A program made the position numbers and the translations under genes. A DNA stretch of 64,000 nt from Bacteroides propionicigenes (GTDB lineage: Bacteria > Bacteroidota > Bacteroidia > Bacteroidales > Bacteroidaceae), in the NCBI RefSeq assembly GCF_018390535.1, contig NZ_JAHBBW010000002.1:310001-374000 (forward strand), given 5' to 3'. The notes beneath the pieces are model-generated. The model made no database searches, was not told the DNA's origin, and was given only the letters and a program-made list of their open reading frames with translations. Below, piece by piece: positions 61,271-64,000 of this stretch. Numbering within the stretch: position 1 is the first letter of the stretch; each line of letters starts with the position of its first letter.

Positions 61271-62548
61271 ATGGAACAATTGCTGCATTACGTCTGGAAG
61301 CATAAGATATTTCCTTTAATGTCACTCCAGACGACCTCCGGACAGCCGGTCGAAGTGATAGATCCCGGTTTGCCGAATATGAATGCAGGCCCCGACTTCT
61401 TTAACGCGAAATTAAAAATAGACGGTACGCTTTGGGTAGGTAACGTCGAGTTACATACGCGGGCATCGGACTGGTTTCGTCATGGACACGAACGGGATAG
61501 AGCCTATGATAATGTTATCCTGCATGTGGTGGGCGATTCGGATTGCGAGGTACATCATGCCAACGGTGATATTGTCCCTCAGCTATTATTGCACTGTCCG
61601 GACAATGTCCGTCAGCGTTATAATGAGTTGCAACAGGCAGAAATATACCCTCCTTGCTACTCCGTCCTTGATTCCCTGCCGAAACTGACTGTTCATTCTT
61701 GGCTGTCGGCTTTGCAGGTAGAACGTTTTGAACAGAAAGCACAGGCCATTGCCGCCCGTTTGGAGTGTTGCAATAATCATTGGGAGGACGTATTCTTTAT
61801 TACTCTTGCCCGTAATTTTGGCTTCGGATTGAATGGCGATGCTTTTGAAGCATGGGCCAATCACTTGCCGTTCCGTGCGGTGGACAAACATCGGGACAGC
61901 CTTTTTCAGGTAGAGGCGTTCTTCTTAGGGCAGGCGGGACTTTTGGAAGAAGAATGGCAAGAGGATGATTACTATCAGAAACTTCGGAAAGAATTTCATT
62001 ATTTGCGGCATAAGTTTACATTGCCTGATCCCATGTCCGATAGTCTGTGGCGTTTTCTGCGCCTGCGTCCCGGCAATTTCCCTCATGTGCGTTTGGCCCA
62101 GCTTGCCTGGCTGTATCATAAAGAACAGTCTTTATTTTCACGCGTCATGGCGGCCGAAGCACCGGAGAGTGTAAAGAAAATATTGTCGGCACAGACCTCA
62201 ACTTATTGGGAAGAGCATTTTACATTTAAAAAGTCCTCTCCTCACCAAGAAAAACGGTTGGGAGAGAATGCTTTGAATCTGATTCTCATCAACACCGTCA
62301 TTCCTTTTCTTTATGCTTACGGAATGCATAAGGCAGATGAGGAGCTTTGTGATCGTGCCACCCGTTTTCTTGAAGCGTTGAAAGCCGAGAATAATCATGT
62401 TACCCGCTTATGGAGCGGTGCAGGGTTGCCCGTCTATACAGCGGCAGATTCACAAGCCTTGCTCCAGCTTCAGAAGGAGTATTGCGACAAGAAAGATTGC
62501 CTGCGTTGCCGCTTCGGATATGAGTATTTGCGGAGTAAGCGACAGTAG
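61271..62548 (+). CDS. DUF2851 family protein
   Basis: The 425-residue protein starts MEQLLHYVWKHKIF and carries the early DUF2851 block (DPGLPNMNAGPDFFNAKLKI, GNVELHTRASDWF, NVILHVV), which looks like a nuclease-type fold (restriction-enzyme-like D and ExK positions), although that is not proven. The rest is helical and ends with four cysteines, CDKKDCLRCRFG. Function unknown. The ATG at 61271 was chosen; the frame opens at a TTG nine bases earlier. Confidence 0.85.
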   Translation: MEQLLHYVWKHKIFPLMSLQTTSGQPVEVIDPGLPNMNAGPDFFNAKLKIDGTLWVGNVELHTRASDWFRHGHERDRAYDNVILHVVGDSDCEVHHANGDIVPQLLLHCPDNVRQRYNELQQAEIYPPCYSVLDSLPKLTVHSWLSALQVERFEQKAQAIAARLECCNNHWEDVFFITLARNFGFGLNGDAFEAWANHLPFRAVDKHRDSLFQVEAFFLGQAGLLEEEWQEDDYYQKLRKEFHYLRHKFTLPDPMSDSLWRFLRLRPGNFPHVRLAQLAWLYHKEQSLFSRVMAAEAPESVKKILSAQTSTYWEEHFTFKKSSPHQEKRLGENALNLILINTVIPFLYAYGMHKADEELCDRATRFLEALKAENNHVTRLWSGAGLPVYTAADSQALLQLQKEYCDKKDCLRCRFGYEYLRSKRQ

Positions 62549-62571
62549 GTATAAATTCCTGTCAGCTTTTC

Positions 62572-62602
62572 ATTGTAAATTCTTGACTTGTTGTATATTT
62601 GC
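62572..62602 (+). promoter_or_regulatory. Promoter of the DUF4348 gene
   Basis: ATTG (62572-62575), a 19-base spacer and TATATTTG (62595-62602) fit the consensus with one change. Leader about 22 bases. Confidence 0.62.
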
Positions 62603-62630
62603 ATTCTGAATCGAAATAATTCGTATCTAT

Positions 62631-63140
62631 ATGAAGGCAATTTACTTTGTTTTTTGTCTGTGTACGGCGCTTATGCTATCGACTTTTAACAGTCTGGCAG
62701 CCGGGGAGGATTTCAAGACGTTTCTCCAGAAATTCACGTCCAGTGCTTCATTTCAGTATTCCCGTATCAAATTCCCTTTGAAATCTCCCATTGTCCTGTT
62801 GAAAGACGATGGCGAAACGGAGCAAACATTTCCCTTTACCCGCGATAAATGGGCATTGCTGGATAGTGAAACTCTGAAAGAAGGGCGGATTACGGAAGAG
62901 GAAGGGGGAGTCTATATTTCCCGCTTTACCCGTAATGAACCGGCGCATAAAGAGTTTGAAGCGGGATACGATGAGTCGGAACCGTCGCTTCGCGTGGTTT
63001 TCGAGTTGGTAGACGGCAAATGGTATGTCACCGATTGTTATAATGATTGGTATAATTTTGATTTACCTATCAGTGAATTGGAGGAGACCGTCCGCACGAT
63101 GCAGGAAGAAAATAAAACTTTCGAAGAACTTCACCCTTAG
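62631..63140 (+). CDS. DUF4348 family secreted protein
   Basis: The 169-residue protein has a signal peptide (residues 1-24, ending SLAAGED) and the DUF4348 domain after it (FLQKFTSSASFQYSRIKFPL; DKWALLDSETL; VVFELVDGKWYVTDCYND). Members resemble NTF2-like small periplasmic domains, but no function is known. It has its own promoter and a hairpin downstream. Confidence 0.83.
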   Translation: MKAIYFVFCLCTALMLSTFNSLAAGEDFKTFLQKFTSSASFQYSRIKFPLKSPIVLLKDDGETEQTFPFTRDKWALLDSETLKEGRITEEEGGVYISRFTRNEPAHKEFEAGYDESEPSLRVVFELVDGKWYVTDCYNDWYNFDLPISELEETVRTMQEENKTFEELHP

Positions 63141-63170
63141 CTTAGCCGGTTTCTATATTAAAAGAGAATG

Positions 63171-63190
63171 AATGTGTCAACATGCACATT
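63171..63190 (+). terminator. Possible terminator after the DUF4348 gene
   Basis: AATGTG (63171-63176) and CACATT (63185-63190) form a 6-bp stem with an 8-base loop, followed by TTTCATTATT. The stem is short, so the call is weak. Confidence 0.4.
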
Positions 63191-63321
63191 TTTCATTATT
63201 ATCCTGTCATTCCTTTGTACTCCGTATACTATGACATTTTTAGACCTCTTCTGTACGATTTATGTCTCTTTGTTTCCCGAAAGAGGGCTTTCTTTGTAAA
63301 CGGTATAGTAACCTTAAATGA

Positions 63322-64000
63322 ATGAACATGATGCAATTTAGTAAATGGACAATGGGAGTAGGAGTACTCCTCGGAACTTTGTTACCGGTACATACGGAAG
63401 CTCAAGTAGTAAAAAACGAAAAACTGCTTTCTTTTGAAGACCAACAAATACCGGCGTTTATTTCGGGAACGAAATCCCGTTTGGATATCAGTGAGGAACA
63501 TTATAAAGACGGGCTGCACAGCTTGAGCTGGACTTTTAATCCGGGTGCTGTGTTGTCTATCAAGAAAGACCTGAAGTTCGAGAAGAAAGATTCTACCGGG
63601 AAAGACACATATCTTTCCGCTTTCATTGTATGGGTGTACAATGAAGAGGCACAAGACAAAAAGATAGAATTTGAGTTCTTGAAGGACGGGAAGAAATGCA
63701 CTTCTTTCCCATTCGGAATCAATTTTACCGGTTGGCGTGCGGCATGGGTGTGCTATGAACGTGATATGGAAGGAACACCGGAAGAGGGAATGAATGAAAT
63801 ACGTATCATTGCTCCCGATACTGAAGGCAAGTTATATCTGGACCATATCATACCTGCCAGCAAAGTGGATGCCCGCCAACAGACCGCCGATGTGCAAGTG
63901 CCTTTCGTCAATAAAGGGACTACCAACCACTGGCTTGTCATTTACGAGCATTCTTTGTGGAAGCCGGATATCGCTTTGGCTCCCGTGAGCGATACGCAGA
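63322..64000 (+). CDS. Chondroitin sulfate lyase N-terminal part (PL8-like), cut by the window edge
   Basis: The frame starts at ATG 63322 (MNMMQFSKW) and stays open for 226 codons to the end of the window. A signal peptide (about 1-26, ending HTEAQ) is followed by the lyase N-terminal domain of chondroitinase ABC-type enzymes: [20 protein letters not shown] in part, [38 protein letters not shown] in part. These enzymes cleave chondroitin and dermatan sulfate in the periplasm. The catalytic domain lies beyond the window, so the assignment rests on the N-terminal region only. Confidence 0.82.
   Translation, partial: MNMMQFSKWTMGVGVLLGTLLPVHTEAQVVKNEKLLSFEDQQIPAFISGTKSRLDISEEHYKDGLHSLSWTFNPGAVLSIKKDLKFEKKDSTGKDTYLSAFIVWVYNEEAQDKKIEFEFLKDGKKCTSFPFGINFTGWRAAWVCYERDMEGTPEEGMNEIRIIAPDTEGKLYLDHIIPASKVDARQQTADVQVPFVNKGTTNHWLVIYEHSLWKPDIALAPVSDTQ

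Overview
The window is a stretch of a Bacteroides (Bacteroidales) chromosome. Reasons: lineage-typical families (DUF3836, DUF4294, DUF4348, DUF2851, an S46 dipeptidyl peptidase, an oxyR-ahpC-dps stress locus, a PL8-type chondroitinase at the right edge); starts without Shine-Dalgarno sequences but preceded again and again by the Bacteroides -7 hexamer-like box TAnnTTTG; and full-length housekeeping genes of that group (nadA, leuS, mutS, lgt, ychF, polA, uvrC, mnmG, ruvB, dapB). I saw no tRNA, rRNA, CRISPR array, IS transposase or prophage.

Layout. 0-10 kb: rubrerythrin, a SulP anion transporter, a membrane-anchored nuclease, a radical SAM protein, a helix-hairpin-helix/beta-barrel protein, a TrmH-type methyltransferase, nadA, and a small GIY-YIG nuclease gene lying between two inverted palindromic repeats. 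10-25 kb: leuS-yitT-rdgB operon, EamA exporter behind a phased operator-like array, a DUF3836 protein, a probable small RNA on the minus strand, mutS and lgt abutting tail to tail, ychF-panE, a gene remnant, a lipoprotein hydrolase and an HD phosphohydrolase. 25-38 kb: a second DUF3836 protein, polA divergent from a polyprenyl synthase, dtd-mazG-deoC, mnmG-apt-uvrC with a near-consensus parS site, and an SpmA/SpmB fusion with ybeY. 38-45 kb: alkD, ruvB, a flippase, a DUF389 protein and an S46 peptidase. 45-48 kb: a peroxide-stress locus (oxyR, ahpC, dps) in which ahpF survives only as a decayed fragment. 48-64 kb: DEAD-box helicase plus EamA exporter, a lipoprotein phosphatase, a PfkB kinase/SIS isomerase pair, an M16 peptidase, a seven-gene minus-strand run (dapB, two signal peptidase genes, a WbqC-like gene, hexuronate genes and queH), DUF2851, DUF4348 and the start of a chondroitinase.

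Points most worth a second look: (1) the GIY-YIG gene flanked by inverted copies of a dispersed palindromic repeat, which resembles a nuclease-mobilised repeat system; (2) a signal peptidase paralogue that has lost both the Ser and the Lys of its catalytic dyad, encoded beside an intact one; (3) matched two-part OxyR-type sites at ahpC and at oxyR/dps, with an ahpF pseudogene downstream of ahpC; (4) an sRNA gene with a textbook Bacteroides promoter and terminator; (5) four TTTTAGTAAATC-type half-palindromes at 22-23 bp spacing upstream of an EamA exporter; (6) a parS-like 16-mer between mnmG and apt. All calls come from reading the sequence and ORF translations by eye; no database search was run.
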